Positions 55,401 through 64,000 of a stretch of DNA of 64,000 nucleotides are shown here, piece after piece. Source of the DNA: Enoplolaimus lenunculus (Eukaryota; Nematoda; Enoplea; Enoplida; Thoracostomopsidae); NCBI GenBank assembly GCA_030248215.1, contig JASANG010003482.1:186001-250000 (forward strand). The letters are read 5' to 3'. Below the pieces are notes generated by a model that was not told the origin of the DNA, searched no databases, and saw nothing but the letters and a program-made list of their open reading frames with translations. Position 1 is the stretch's first letter. Each line of letters begins with the position of its first letter. Both the position numbers and the translations under genes were made by a program.

Positions 55401-58116
55401 AGAACAAATTGTACAAAATTTGCATGTCCTAAAAAACCGAAGGGCCTAAACAATTGTTAAACGCAGCGTACCATTTGAAAAAATCCGGGATTTACACAGC
55501 TCATAAATTACTTAAAGCAATACAGTCAAAAATATGTTGGAAGAAATAATCAAACTGTTTTAATGAATACGCTATAAATGTCGTGTTCGACACATTCCAA
55601 TGGAGAAGGTAACTCGGTTTCAGTCTAAAAATTTAAATAGCTCATGTAAAATTGTGCAGCGAGCACAACAGATAACTGTCTCAAAAACAAACTTACATAA
55701 GACAACGCCACTGGACCCATGTGGATGCCGTCTTCGGAATCATCCGGATAATGTTTGGACAGCAAGCGACCTGAGTACCAAATTTTTACATTTGAACGTG
55801 AACTAAAACAGAAACATTTCGTAAAAACTAAAGAACTAAACTAAACCATATTACAAATATGTAAGTTAAAAACAAAAGGAACGCCACTAACGTATTACTA
55901 CGGCTTTGTACCCAATTGGCAAAACAATATTACAAAACAATATTAAAGTAACACGAAAAACAAACAATAGAACAATACTCTATATTTAAACACGAGTGGA
56001 TAATCGGCTTACAGAGCATCAATGGCAGCATCATTATACATATTGATCATTGCATTTGTAATCGATGTTATATTATATTCCAAAGCACGTTTCCTTTCAT
56101 TGATTGGAGCTAAAATCACAAAAAACTAACACTAAAAGTTTCACAATAGTATATTTAAGAGTATATATTGTTTTCAGCCCATAGAACGCGATATAATGTT
56201 ACTATAGCACTTTTACCTAGAACAACAGTACTCTAGCGTGTAAATACGTAGAAGCCACCTAACATTATTTTAAGTTAAGTGACTTTGGTAAACGGTAACA
56301 CCATTGGCTTAAATGGCTCCTCCAAAACACAAAATAAGTATTGCTATGGTATTAAAACGTCCTAATTTCACCTAACATACCCACGAAATCGAAAATCTAA
56401 GCAAGAAGATTGATATATTTTATGTATTGAAAACCAGACAAATCATGATTCAACTGTACTTCAAAAATATAATCAACTTAAGCCTTACGTTGCACAAACC
56501 AAAGCACACGTGAATGACGAGTGAGATCAATTAAGTAAGGAGCAATTTTTGACACATTAGCTGAAACAAAATCAATAAACCATCTGAACATGCGTGATAA
56601 TAAAGCTAACTCGGTGCGAGGATTATTAGTCATTTAGAAACTTAAATAACCATAATGAACTAAGAAACGACTACAAATATTAAAGTTGTATAGTTCAATT
56701 CCCAACTAAAACTAAACGAAACATCACACACGAACCTTTATAGGACTCCAAATGGCTTAGACTGCCGTTGCTTTCTTTAATTGTCCACTGAAATCGAAAT
56801 CTAACGAACACTACGATAATGATATAAAATACACCGAACAGGTTTTCAATCGGAATAAAGATATTGACTATTTAAATAACCACTCTGCTAGTGTACTGAC
56901 CCCCGCAGCAAAAAAAGTTTTTATATTAGCTGCAAGACAACGTACATTTTAATGTATTTTTAACGTTGGACTGAAAAGTTTACTAAAATAACAATTCACC
57001 GTTGCTCCTCCTACAACAACCAGATCTGGATAAACTGGAGCGTTAATCAGTTCACGTAATACGTCTTGGACCGAATCATTGATATTCGGATGCCAAAGGA
57101 AATTCTAAGAAACAAAAATCAAAACACGTTAAACAGATTAGTAATAATGACATCTGATGATTACCACTCATATTGCCCTACCATGAACAAGGTGCAAGCA
57201 TCCACTTCGTGTCCCATATGGCAAAAGAAACTTGAAAAATTCATTTCTCCATCAATGCTCGAAGAAGTTATGCCTTAGCAGCAAGTAATAATGTATTGAC
57301 ACAAGAGCTTAAACCAAAATTACGTTTCACAATACTGAACCTTACACAGAATTTTAGATTTATGAAAATTCAAAGAAGTCAGTCCCGTTTAAAATTAATC
57401 AGCCATTAACAACATCAAACTTTAAGTCCCAACGTACCACAGTTAAATTCAATTCGGCGTCTTTAAATTCCAAATCCGCATGATACTTTTTGTTTGGTTT
57501 GTGTCCGAGATAATTTTCAACACTGACTTGGTTTGTAAAACTGTAGTAAAGCTGACGCTGTCGAGAATCGCCAATAAACAACACCCAACTCGCCTTCCCA
57601 TACCGCTTACTGTCCAAACATGATCGGCTATGGCTAAAACACGGCTACGGAATTTCACACAGAAAAAGCATCTGTATAAAATAGGCTGATGCTGAGAGAA
57701 AATACAGTTTACGTGAGAAGTGCCAGGAACGCGAAAAGGGGAAGACCGAGAGGAGATGAAATCTAGAAAAATATTGTGCAGGACGATATGAGGGTCATGG
57801 TTCTGGAAATGGAGTTAGTATATATGTGACGGAGACATGTGGAGGAAAAGATCCACCGACCGGCCAACCACGTCAGCGGTGAAAACAACACATAAAAATC
57901 TGTATAAATTCTAAAAAGCCACGCTTGCTAAAAAGCCACGCTTGCTAAACTGCTAGTGCAAATCAAAGTCCAAGTTCAAATTATATATGTGATATGTTGG
58001 TTGTAAACTTACAACTCACCCGTAAGAATACATGTGTAGCATACAGCCATACGGTTGCCAAATATGATTGCCTTGATATCTTCCATCTTCGAGAAGTCCG
58101 ACGCATGAATCTTCAC
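49421..58116 (-). CDS. CASD1: CASD1, sialic-acid O-acetyltransferase (N-terminal exon missing)
   Basis: Golgi multi-pass enzyme that adds O-acetyl groups to sialic acid. Twenty exons in transcript order: 58020-58116, 57411-57633, 57000-57104, 56736-56787, 56489-56560, 56013-56109, 55697-55802, 55304-55428, 55028-55095, 53881-54028, 53495-53603, 52957-53046, 52591-52710, 52268-52424, 51795-51874, 51417-51521, 50882-51022, 50592-50645, 50245-50337, 49421-49687. All phases agree, giving 768 residues; human has 797. The lumenal SGNH-type domain shows the catalytic Ser in [14 protein letters not shown] and the Asp/His pair in EDGIHMGP. The membrane part shows [46 protein letters not shown] and [11 protein letters not shown]. 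The first exon, expected to carry the start and TM1, was not found. Exon 57411-57633 uses the weak donor GTTAAT. Confidence 0.93.
49953..50064 (+). repeat. Dispersed repeat with TTAGGC cassette in CASD1 intron
   Basis: TTTAGACTATCTTTTGC, then GGTTAGGCTTTAGGCTTAGG, then CTTACACTACTTTTACGG and CCCTGTTCTGTACATTGGCC. The same head, cassette and tail as the 44502 copy, inserted in the last CASD1 intron on the antisense strand. Confidence 0.65.
53104..53225. mobile_element. Short family D element in CASD1 intron
   Basis: GGCTATATACTTTTTGACC at the left and CCAGTATAGTGTC at the right resemble the CGCTATACTTTTTGAC ends of family D; the pieces GACCATTTTAACGC and GCACGAGACC also recur. About 120 bp. 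A further decayed relative may lie near 22240-22310. Confidence 0.5.
53847..53890 (-). repeat. 26-bp duplication spanning a CASD1 splice donor
   Basis: CCTCGTACCTGTCAC occurs at 53847 and again 26 bases on at 53873. Read on the minus strand both give GTGACAG|GTACGAGG, so the donor of exon 53881-54028 is duplicated. Use of the downstream copy would add 26 nt and shift the frame; the upstream one fits the homologous reading. Confidence 0.75.
54300..54870. repeat. Diverged long tandem repeat in CASD1 intron
   Basis: Three units of about 155-175 bp share TTTACAAATCTCCAAAACCG, GATAATTGAGTAGTTA, TAATTTGCATAT and AAGCCTAAATT in the same order, with recognisable starts near 54388, 54563 and 54717, plus a partial unit before them. 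Divergence is substantial, so it is an old satellite-like block. Confidence 0.7.
57690..57890 (+). mobile_element. LINE 3' fragment (non-LTR retrotransposon)
   Basis: One frame reads [16 protein letters not shown], then a stop, [11 protein letters not shown], a second stop, and [14 protein letters not shown]. This resembles the extreme C-terminus of many LINE polymerases, where a GRPR(K/T)RW segment is followed by an acidic helix and a WRR-type end. Only this short tail is present, with two stop codons, in a CASD1 intron on the antisense strand. Family not assignable. Confidence 0.4.
57910..57947 (+). repeat. Short tandem duplication
   Basis: AAAAGCCACGCTTGCTA occurs twice in direct succession inside the first visible CASD1 intron. 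Confidence 0.75.
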
Positions 58117-58980
58117 CTAGCAATAAATACAATCAAGACTGTTTACCTTAAGTCCGACTCAATTTGAGGGAGCGCCAGCCAAATTTGGTGGGGCACGGCC
58201 CTCCAATGCTCCCCGTGAAAAAAAACCCGTTTGTTTGTGATGTATCGTTTAGACGTTCAAAATACTATATATCTCGGTATATGTGCACGGTAAATATATG
58301 TAAAAGCATAGATTGCCATACATGTGCATATAACTGAATATAAAGTACATGTTGTAGTAGCAGCACGCTTGACTTAAGTGCAAAAGGGTCGAGGTTCGAT
58401 TAACGGCGTAATCCTTAACTTTGAGGGGTCGCGTAAACCGGGTTTTCCAACCAAGTTCCAACAGATATCACATTTGTTTCATTTTACAACAGATCCTAAG
58501 CACACTGAAGTGATGCTGTATTGATTTGTTCAACAAACCAACGTACCGAAATGTAGCTTTAGAAACAAATGATAAATGGAAACGATAAATAATGCAAATA
58601 TGGAAATATATTTGGCGTTTTTCGCGGTGAAGAATGCAAAATAGTCCCGGTCAGGGAACATTGATACATGCTAATTACCGATATACTGAAAAACATCAAC
58701 TAGGAATACACCAGAAATACGAAATTTAGTCAAACGCATTGTGCAACAACTTCCCACGCTGAGATTAGAGGCATGTGACATCGGAACATTTTGTCTGCTG
58801 GTCATTGTTAGCAATTGCAAAAGAAAGCCTACACACAGTGAAATTCAATTGTAATACGCCAAACCGTCAACGCCCATCGACCTGAATAAATATTCTTTGT
58901 TCGTCACAATTCTGCGAAATTCTTGATAATCATTAAGTTGTCCTAGCTGAGTAAATAACATGCGTTTGATTGCATGAAAT

Positions 58981-59042
58981 CCGAATCCAAAGATCATTAT
59001 ACACAAAATTTCCGAATCCAAAGATCATTATACACAAAATTT
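58981..59042 (+). repeat. Perfect 31-bp tandem duplication
   Basis: CCGAATCCAAAGATCATTAT plus 11 more bases is repeated exactly (58981-59011, 59012-59042), implying a very recent event. Confidence 0.95.
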
Positions 59043-59427
59043 ATCATTCTTTATATTGCATCTTTAGTGCGATTATAGAATTTAGCAGGTGTTCACTTAT
59101 AGAAAATTAATATAGCACATGTACTTTAGAATTGTTGCTTAAACTTTTATCATCTAACTGCTTGATTGTAAAATTAATGTCTTCGGTTAAAACACAGGGG
59201 CCGTTGTGCTTAAAAACGTCACTCATACATCCCAAGATATAAACAGCCAGAGCAGTTTAGGTATTAGTAGTTACAAACCCCGGGCGTGTTAACTACTGAT
59301 ATGTTTGAATTTGAAATGTGTATTCGTTGATTTTTTGAAATAGCCATTAACATTTTCCACGCGTGCAAAAAGAAAAATATGAAACCGCTTCTCCGTTTGC
59401 ACTTCGGTTTCTTGTGCTATTCGGGAC

Positions 59428-59543
59428 TCACTGCTTTTCGCCTTCCACAGAATTACGCTTATACTTTACGGCAAATCTCAAATAGAGTTCTTCTATCTGC
59501 TGATTCATCTCCCTCCGTTTTGGTATCATAGTTCCAGAACTGG
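59428..59543 (-). CDS. Possible terminal exon of an unrecognised gene
   Basis: After a plausible acceptor (TTTTGTACCAG) one frame reads SGTMIPKRREMNQQIEELY and LRFAVKYKRNSVEGEKQ to a TGA stop, with a soluble, helix-like composition unlike the surrounding AT-rich noise. It lies 0.35 kb 3' of another candidate exon on the same strand, but the phases do not join the two directly. No family recognised. Confidence 0.25.
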
Positions 59544-59897
59544 TACAAAATGAAGTGTTATATATTTTACTTTCTGATTTCGTTTTAAGTATTTTTATTG
59601 GAGTTATAGACTGTTTGCGTCAAAACCCATTGCAATACATTTCTAGGGAAAAGGTGTGGTTATACGAGTATGATCCGTGTACACACGTAATTTGAAAGAT
59701 GTTTGAGTTTTTAGTATGTGGAACTTGTTAATGCGAGACGAAGGTGCGTAATATCAGAAGCTGGTTTTGAAGGTAAACCTGCAGTTAAACCTGCTCATAA
59801 AACTGTAAACACGTGATACATCTTCGACCTGTGAAATGTGAATATAACAGTCCGGCACACATGAGGCACGGTTGGTGTACGTTTCAACCTTCCTTAC

Positions 59898-60057
59898 AGT
59901 GCACATGGAAGTGCTTAGGCCTCGCAAGACGTCCTGCCTTAACAGATGCCGTCGAAGACCCGGCATAATCTGCCAGCCAGGCATCTACGTCCTTGTTGTA
60001 ATCCATACGGGCAACACCAGTATCGACGACCGGTTTTTGCGACATCAGAGTCCTCAA
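59898..60057 (-). CDS. Possible internal or first exon, unrecognised
   Basis: A less AT-rich stretch between an acceptor-like GGTTATCAG and the donor GTAAGG reads MSQKPVVDTGVARMDYNKDV, then DAWLADYAGSSTASVKAGRL and ARPKHFHVH, with no stop. It leaves one base, the phase that the first visible CASD1 exon (58020-58116) needs, so it could be an upstream CASD1 exon. It lacks the membrane segment expected there, so it may equally be another gene or chance. Confidence 0.3.
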
Positions 60058-60506
60058 CTGATAACCTCAAGCAATTATGTATGCTTTGTGCACGGCAAAA
60101 CAGTTTTGTATGAGTTGGAGATTAAATTGCATGAGTGACCTTATAAATAAACAGTGTAGTGTTGCTCTCATACTCTGGGTTGAGAGTTTATGGCCCCTAA
60201 TCGTAACCCCCAACAGATATGACTGCATGCCGTCGTATGCAAATTAACAACCATACGTAGCTACGGTCGTCCAAAAAGAATGATGCCGAGATGGTATTAG
60301 GCCTGGGGCGGGGCATATTTAGGTGTCATATGGGGGAAGCCACCCCATACGGGGCTATATCAGAAGATTAATTTCTCTCAGCTTTTAAAATTGCTACTTA
60401 AACAGTAAACTATAAATCTATTAGATTTATCACTGAAAATCGTTATCATTCATCGCATTTTTTCGGCCACTCGCTTCATAATTAAGTTTGAAACTGTATA
60501 GAAGGC

Positions 60507-60815
60507 TACAACCGAAATTGCTGTCCCGGTTCCGGCAATTTTTGACCTTCCGGTTCCGGTTTCGGTAAAATTTTAACGCAATTAAAAATTCCGGTATTAA
60601 ATTTTGCTCGGTGGAAACTAATATTTTGCTAAAAAATGACGCTAAAAATTAAGCAGATTTCATTCGTATAGTATATAAAACTAGACAATCGCCGAAAATA
60701 AACTGTCGAAGTATTTTTGCGACAGCAGATAGGGAATCCCTATTTTCAACTAAAGTTTGTTTCACCAATAATATTACAAAAAAGAGTGAATTTTTTGGTG
60801 GCATGTATTTTTCAT
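60507..60815 (-). mobile_element. Decayed family A MITE
   Basis: GGCTACAACCGAAATTGC at the left, CCTTCCGGTTCCGG and an interior TTTTTTGGTGGCATGTATTT recall the family A sequence, with strong decay. The right end is unclear and no target duplication was found. Confidence 0.5.
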
Positions 60816-61566
60816 CATGAGACAATGTTTGGTGAAAAGTTTTAGGTTCCAATTTTGCGCGATTCAAATTAGTTAAATCCGTAAGTGGCAGGATCGTAGA
60901 AGTCTCCGTGTTAACTCTTCCGATTACCAGCCAACCGCATTCGGGAATCCTAGCTGATTTCGCTTTCATTGTTGCTCGCTTCTCGCGCAAGAATTTTCTA
61001 AAAATTCTGTGCGTAACTTTTGGTTGTTATCTTATAAAAATTTTATTTCAATTGCCTCATGCATCATTTACATAATGAGCGGCCGCATTAGAGTTACTTG
61101 GGTCCCGTCTGATATCAGATAAGCCTCCCAACCAAGAATGATATTGCGGCACGTTTTGGTATGATATACGACATAGACTACTTAAGAGTCGGACGACTAG
61201 AACCTGCGATCACGATCGGACCATAAGCCGAGCGCAAACTGGAGCGAATCATTTACTGGATTTTACCATCCAGAAACTGCATTACTGGTCCGACGCGGTC
61301 TACATCATCAGTACACTCAAAATAATATTTCTGATATTTAAGAAAAAATTTCTTAAATTTAAGAAATATAATTACAAGGTGCACTTGAAAAGTATTTCTA
61401 TTATAACAGGAGAGTTTTCAAAACACTTTTGAAATAAAGTCTGAAAATAAAAATTTTCCAGTTATTTTTAGAAAAATTGTCTTAAATATCACAACAAATT
61501 TTTCAGATTTGCCACAGAAAATACTTTTTCGAATAAGTTCATAAGTTCTTTTTTGTGTGTAGATCC

Positions 61567-62024
61567 CGTGCGACCGGATGTTAATTTCCCGAATAACCGT
61601 ATCTGGAAACAAATATTGAATTATTTACCGGAACAGGAACCGGATACCATACCGCAAAATTGTATGTGTTAATATAATTTATTTTTTCGCAGTATTTTTA
61701 GCGTGCTCAAGGTTTTTGTGCGTTATCAAGTTCATAATTGCTGCTGATAAAAATTAATATTTAATGCAAAAAATGCGTTTAACTCTCGCTGCTTATATAA
61801 GTTAAAAGTAGCTGAAAACGTATCAAAACTTCAATTTCTTGAGTTGCCCAGAAAGATAATTGCAGCAAGTTGTTAATAAAGACGCTCTCAATTGTAAAAA
61901 CAGTTTTATGATACTCGGCTCCACAACCGTAAATATCCGTTTAGGTTTATACCAGGTACCGAAACCGGATACGTATATCAGTTTTTGCAGGATATTAAAC
62001 CGGAACCGGATATCCGGTCGTGCC
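61567..62024 (-). mobile_element. Family B MITE, copy 2
   Basis: From CGTGCGACCGGATG to ATATCCGGTCGTGCC. The interior AGTTCATAATTGCTGCTGAT and CAGAAAGATAATTGCAGCAAG match the copy at 43601 in the opposite orientation. The target duplication is no longer clear. A further end-like CGCGACCTTATATCCGG lies at 62060. Confidence 0.65.
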
Positions 62025-62820
62025 ATTACAACATACGTAACACCACATAATACCTTAGCGCGACCTTATATCCGGTTCCGATTTAATATGTGGCTATTGG
62101 GAAACTAAACCCGTTTTTAAGGTGGTCCAGCTTTTTGGTCAACAATGCAGTGGTACAGTACTGGACCCATTTAATTTTTGGCATATTGGAAGAAAGTTTA
62201 ACACGCTACCGATCGAGTTCAAAGTCGACATATTTGAATGGTAGGATTTACAACGCTGCGACAATTCGTTTTGTTTTTGCGAAGAATTATAATCTCCTCT
62301 CGCTAACCGTTTCGTTGCGGAATAAATAATTTATGTAGAAAGAAAATTATTCACATCACTAAGTGTAATTTTTAAAGTTCTTTCTGATGACACCAGAAAC
62401 ATTTTTATGCGATTTTTTGTTCAACTGATCTGCCTAAAAAACTGAGTGGGCTACCATATTAGGCTACTACCCATATTAGGTATACTTCACCTACTTGTAG
62501 CGCTGTTTTAGTTTAAAACATTCGGTTTATCATATTTAGAGTTAGTCTTTTTCTACGCGAAACGGCCATACAACGAGTCGGTTTTTAATGATTTTATCGC
62601 TGTCGGTTCGATGAAGCAGCATAAACAGCAGATTTTTTTGTAAGTGTTCCTATTTCAAATTGTTCCGCTCCGAATTTCATTCATAAATGCAGATTTTATA
62701 TTCACATCTATAAATATATATAACACTCTAAATGTTTGTGAGTTAAAAAGAACATTAGGTTAATACAAAATGTTTTTATATCGGTTTATCTTCATATATT
62801 GTAAAGTGGCAACTTTAGTG

Positions 62821-63497
62821 TTAAAAGAAGCCTTCGTCACTTTCTTTGGCACTATCGTCACCGCTACCGTCTTGTTTCAACTTTTCAATCACGGCAATCG
62901 TTCCATCGTGTTCATTTTCAATTTCAGTGCCACTCCTAACGCTATTATCCGGTCTAGCTTGGCTGTTGGAGCCTCCTGGTGGAGAATTATCGCTTGCTTC
63001 CAGTAACATTCCATTCATCAGTTGTCCGTTTGGTAGCTTTTCTTCGGTTCCGCCTCCGATTGTAGAAGTTTCCCGTGTTTGAGATCGGTCGACGTTTTCT
63101 TCGTGCTCTTGTTCTTGCTCAATTTTAACTCCACTTCTCGCAGTACTTGCAGCGCTTTCTGGTGAGCTAACTTTTGACGCCTTCAGCGAAGCCGATATCG
63201 AACTATCGCCTGATGCTGGTCTATGAATGGGTTCCAGAGTTACGCGTGTTGGCTGGGTATGGTTCAAATTCTCACCCACTCCGACATTGTCTGCCAATTG
63301 TTGATTTTCGACATCCTTCTCGGAGCCAGGTGTGAATGATTCCGATTGGTTGCCGACTTTTGGTTCAGTAGCTGAGAACAAGTGTTCTGCTCGTGTTGTC
63401 GGTTGCGTGCCTTCGGGGTGATTTTCTGGTTCGAGTTGTTCCTCTGATTCTTCAGGGATCGCATCACCTGGATTTCGAAGTGTGATGTATGTTGGTG
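62821..63497 (-). CDS. Last exon of an unrecognised acidic protein (partial)
   Basis: A 225-codon open exon follows the acceptor CCTTTTCAG at 63500-63498 and ends at TAA 62821-62823. The N-terminal side reads PTYITLRNPGDAIPEESEEQ. The rest is Ser/Glu/Asp-rich and probably disordered, with EQEQEHEEN, GSGTEIENEHDG-like acidic patches and the terminus DDSAKESDEGFF. No domain, signal or membrane segment is visible in this exon. Upstream exons should lie beyond the right edge or in the last 500 bases, where I see none. The orthologue is not recognised. Confidence 0.65.
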
Positions 63498-64000
63498 CTG
63501 AAAAGGTCGGTAGTCGTTTATGGCCCTTGTTAATTATAGGAGACAGCCTGCGGCAGTGAGATTGGTGGACTTAGAAACTGGAATGCTTAAGGTTGCTCTT
63601 AGGATTACGATTAAGCTTAGGCTTAGTTTCGTGCTTAACGTTTATGACAAAGTATTACAAATTTTTTAACTTTTTCAAGCTTTGATCAACCAAAAACCTT
63701 TTTAAACAGCTTTCCAGGATTATACTATGTGCGCGTTACAAGAACTCCAGTTGTTCACAATACAGGACAAGTAAAAATAGGGCCAATTATAGAACAGGGC
63801 CGTAACAGTAATTTAAGCCTAAACCTAAGCCTAAGTGTAACAGTTAGTTTTTACATAAGCCTAAGCTTAAGCTTAAGCGTAAGTGTGAGTTAAAACCTAA
63901 GCCTAAGCATAATCAAAAATGGCATAAACCTTAACCCTTTCTCACATGAATATTTTCTATTCCCCCTGAGACCTATTTTTATGCTACAATTCGAACTCCA
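63498..64000. other. Probable intron with TTAGGC-type repeats
   Basis: It carries TTAGGATTACGATTAAGCTTAGG near 63599 and CAGGGCCGTAACAG followed by CCTAAACCTAAGCCTAAG near 63796-63920. The latter is the dispersed TTAGGC-cassette family in reverse orientation. It is presumably intronic to the gene ending at 62821. Confidence 0.45.

Larger units (their letters stand above)
58117..62820. other. Region upstream of CASD1 with MITEs and two weak exon candidates
   Basis: It should contain the CASD1 first exon and promoter, not identified. It includes a perfect 31-bp tandem duplication, two coding-like stretches on the minus strand (59428-59543, 59898-60057), an old family A copy and a family B copy. 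The rest shows nothing recognisable. Confidence 0.5.

Noticed and set aside
48394-58117. CASD1-NME6 operon
   Set aside because: Same strand and adjacent, but the roughly 1-kb gap and lack of a clear trans-splice acceptor before the NME6 ATG give no positive support.
58340-58410. Second tRNA-like sequence (TAGCAGCACGC...GAGGTTCGATTAA)
   Set aside because: Only weak A-box and B-box resemblance; the stems do not pair well enough to call a tRNA or SINE.

Overview
The window is AT-rich animal nuclear DNA: spliced protein genes (introns begin GTAAGT, GTGAGT or GTTAGT and end mostly TTTTAG or TTTCAG) set in repeat-rich spacers. No bacterial, organellar or retroviral content was seen. Many spacers and introns carry short runs of TTAGGC (or its complement GCCTAA). 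TTAGGC is the nematode telomere hexamer, so a nematode with a fairly repeat-rich genome is my best guess, but this is inference and not proof.

Layout. 4.36-9.81 kb (+): a large polyglutamine C2H2 zinc-finger locus, read as two long ORFs that overlap at ATGA and probably form one gene. 9.8-18.8 kb: spacer with transposon fossils and simple repeats. 18.84-22.14 kb (-): ataxin-3 deubiquitinase, first exon not found. 22.1-27.9 kb: spacer with two clear MITEs. 27.91-31.52 kb (-): complete eight-exon cytosolic malate dehydrogenase, 334 aa. 31.5-33.7 kb: divergent intergenic region with two heat-shock-element-like sites. 33.67-35.54 kb (+): complete three-exon elongin C, 120 aa. 38.83-42.92 kb (+): ATG14/Barkor autophagy gene in five exons. 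42.9-46.5 kb: a pile of MITEs. 46.54-48.39 kb (-): two-exon NME6-type nucleoside diphosphate kinase. 49.42-58.12 kb (-): CASD1 sialic-acid O-acetyltransferase, 20 exons placed by hand with consistent phases, N-terminal exon missing. 62.82-63.50 kb (-): last exon of an unrecognised acidic protein.

The genes are unrelated housekeeping or regulatory functions: ubiquitin editing (ATXN3), cullin ligase adaptor (ELOC), central metabolism (MDH1), autophagy initiation (ATG14), nucleotide metabolism (NME6) and Golgi glycan modification (CASD1). Nothing suggests a cluster with shared function.

The most informative repeats are short non-autonomous DNA elements. One hAT-like family (termini CAGGGTGCAA...TTGCACCCTG, 8-bp target duplications) has five well-bounded copies. 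One of these sits inside another MITE, and an uninterrupted copy of that host element elsewhere in the window shows the empty site. An internally deleted hAT with a recognisable C-terminal dimerisation domain, a tRNA-derived SINE, a short LINE 3' fragment, TA-flanked MITEs and a dispersed family carrying TTAGGC cassettes are also present.
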